Source: Saturnia japonica (Eukaryota; Arthropoda; Insecta; Lepidoptera; Saturniidae). From it: a DNA stretch of 64,000 nucleotides. Positions within the stretch are counted from its first letter, which is position 1. Each line of letters begins with the position of its first letter. The translations under genes and the position numbers were made by a program. Of the stretch, positions 50,401 to 53,400 are shown piece by piece. A model generated the notes under the pieces. The model had not been told where the DNA came from and searched no databases. It saw only the letters and a list, made by a program, of their open reading frames with translations. Location: NCBI GenBank assembly GCA_033032175.1, contig CM065313.1, forward strand, positions 14,671,327-14,735,326, read 5' to 3'.

Positions 50401-53400
50401 CTTCTGGCTATCTTATGCAGGTACCATCCGAAACAACCATGTCCGGATAGTACCTGCACAAGTCTAAACGTCAGGGAGCCCTGCTCCCAGGCGCACCACT
50501 CCCGGAAGACCGGGCGGACGTCGTCTATGGTATAATGCCCATAGCGCGCGTCCGCCAGGTCCTCCTCCCCCTCCTGATGACCTCCTCCCGGGCCTCCCGC
50601 CGGACCCTGTCTACTTCTGTGGGAGCTGGAGGCTCCCCTAACTCTCTCCTCGCCGCCGTGAACCTGTACACGGCGGCGAGCACCTCCGCCTCCAACTCCC
50701 ACGGCGGGGAGCCAGCAAGAACCATGGCCGCCCCCGCTGACACCGACCGGTACCCGCGGATTACTCTCAGCGCCACGACACGCTGCGTAGCACGCAGTAC
50801 GCGTCTGTTCGTGGCGCTGAGGGCATCCGCCCAGATCGGTGCCCCGTAGACGGCCATGCTCTTGACAACTCCCGCGAACAAACGGCGACAGCTCACGCCC
50901 GGCCCCCCAGAATTCGGGAGAAGCCGGCCGAGAGCCGCCGCCGCTCCCACTATCCGCGGTTCGAGTCCCTTAAAGTGGGACTCGAACCGCCAACGTCCGT
51001 CCAGGATGAGGCCCAGATATTTCATCTGGACCCCAACCCGGACCCTTACACTTTCCACGTATATGTGGGCCCCAGGAGGCGGCCCACACCGAGGCCCATG
51101 GAAAAGTAGGGCCTCGGTCTTCTCAGCCGCCACCCTGAGGCCTAACGCCTTTATGCGCCCGACCACGAGGGTAGCGCCCTCTGTGGCCAGGCGCGCCACC
51201 TCTTCATAAGTCCCCCCCCTGGGCTACGACTAGGGTGTCGTCCGCGTAGCATAGCACGCGAATCCCCGAAGGGAGTGCTACGCGGAGCACCCAGTCGTAG
51301 CCCATGTTCCACAGGAGCGGCCCCAACACCGACCCCTGTGGAACACCACACCCAACGTGCCGCCGAACCACATTACCCCTCCCGTCTACGAAGGCGACCT
51401 CCCTGCCCTGGAGGTAGTCCCCCAACAGCCGCCGCAGGTACGAGGGCACTCCGAAAAACCGGAGCGCCTCCCGTATAACACCATGCGGCAGACTGTTGAA
51501 GGCGTTGGCGATGTCGATCGACACCACCAACAACCTACCTCCCCCCTCGGTCCCCTCCGCAGACCACTCTTTCAGGGTGGAGAGGGCGTCCAGCGTTGAA
51601 CGCCCTCTCCGGAAGCCGAACTGCCGGTCGAAAGTACCGGCCCAACTTCCTCCAAGTGCCGGACGACACGAGACGCCAGTATACGCTCCAGCATTTTACC
51701 CGTGTCGTCCAGCAACACAAGGGGCCGGTACGAGGACGGGCAGTCCGGGGGGCGACCCTCCTTCGCCAGAAGGCAGAGTCGCCCCACCTTCCAAAGCTTC
51801 GGGAACCGTCCAGCCGACAAACAACGGTTGAACAGCTCCCGAAGCTCTCCCCCCATGTGGTCCAGCGCCACACTCAACAGCCGGCCCGGAACTCCATCCA
51901 TCCATCCATATGACATGGGAGGCGGGAGGAGCTCCGGAGGGTCGGGCAGTAACGTGGCCACGACCCTCGCCAGGACTTCTGAGTCAAGGGACTCCGTTAA
52001 CGGGGGCGCCTGCCCCCGGAACTTCTTCCGGGCCACCCGGTACGGGCGCCCCCACGGGTCCCTATCCAGGGTCCTGAGGAGCTCCTCCCACAGCTCATCC
52101 TTCGCCCGGCTGATGGCCACCTGCAGGGACTTCCTGGCTTCCCTGTAGTGGCCAAGCAGCCGGGCCTCTTCCCCAGCCACATGGGCCCGCTGCCGGTGGC
52201 AGCGTTGAAGACGCCGCCGCGCCGCGGAGCAGGCCACCCGGAGATCGGCAATCTCCGGGGACCACCAATATACCGCCCGCCTGTTTGGCGGGCGGTTGTT
52301 GCCCCGCGGCATCGACGCGTCGAAGACCGCCGTAAGGGCCCTACGGAAGCGGTCCGCGATCGTGTCGATCTCCTCTTCGCTAGGAGCCGGTGCCCACCAG
52401 CTCTGTACTATGGCCGCCTCTTCAGCGAGCTGCCGGTTGAGGCGGCGAAGCACCCACCGTGGGAACGCAGTCTCCCCCTGCGCACGGCGCACCAGCTCCC
52501 CTGGAGAGGTGGAGACCTCAAACCGGATATACCGGTGGTCTGAGAAGGTCTCCACCTCCTCCAGCACCTTCCAATCCTGCACACGGCGTGCGACAGACTG
52601 CGTGGCGAAGGAAACATCCACCACGGACCCTCCGTTATGTCGCACGCACGTGTGCACAGCCCCTCGATTGAGGAGGGACAGCCCAGCCTGGACTGCCCAC
52701 TCCTCCACCACTGCCCCTCGAGGGTCCGTGGCCACCGCTCCCCATGCCTGCGATTAGGCGTTAAGGTCGCCAAGCAGGACAATGGGGAGCGGTGACAGCC
52801 GCCTAACCACCGGCCCCAGGGAGTCGAGAAACTCCTCGAACTCCGTCAGGGGCCGGTTTGGGGAGAAATAAACTCCTACAACCCCATACCCTCCCCAGGC
52901 GGCCGCCACGAACCCTGACCCCCTCTTCTTGACGGAGAGGGGGGACCCCGTACTAAAAATTGCTACGGAGCCGTCAATGTCACCCGCCCAATAAGGTTGG
53001 GCAGGGACACAGTACGGCTCCGCAGCCACCGCGACGTTGATGCTCCACTCCGCCACTGATTGCACAAATAGGTCTTGTGCAGTGGCGGAGTGGTTCAGAT
53101 TCGCCTGAAGGTAGTCAGTACGGCTCCGATCCATTAACGAGCCGTACCAACTACCTCCGGCCTTGGCCTATTCACAATAGCCCTGGGGGGCCACCTCTTG
53201 GATGAGGGGGGCTTACAACTGCCCCCCCCCCCCCATGTAATGATCCGCTGGTTTGCCAGCGGCGGCACATACAGCGCAGTGTAGCTTCACTGCTGCACAT
53301 TCTGCCGCCGCATGGCCCGACCCCCCGCACCTGTAGCACAGGGCACTACGATCCTCCATAGCCTCACACATCGGGCGAGTGTGATCCAAGCCCATACACC

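Noticed and set aside
51275..52757. Several long plus-strand frames in the 50-55 kb region as genes
   Set aside because: They are antisense shadows of the GC-rich R1-clade LINE, which encodes recognisable domains on the minus strand.
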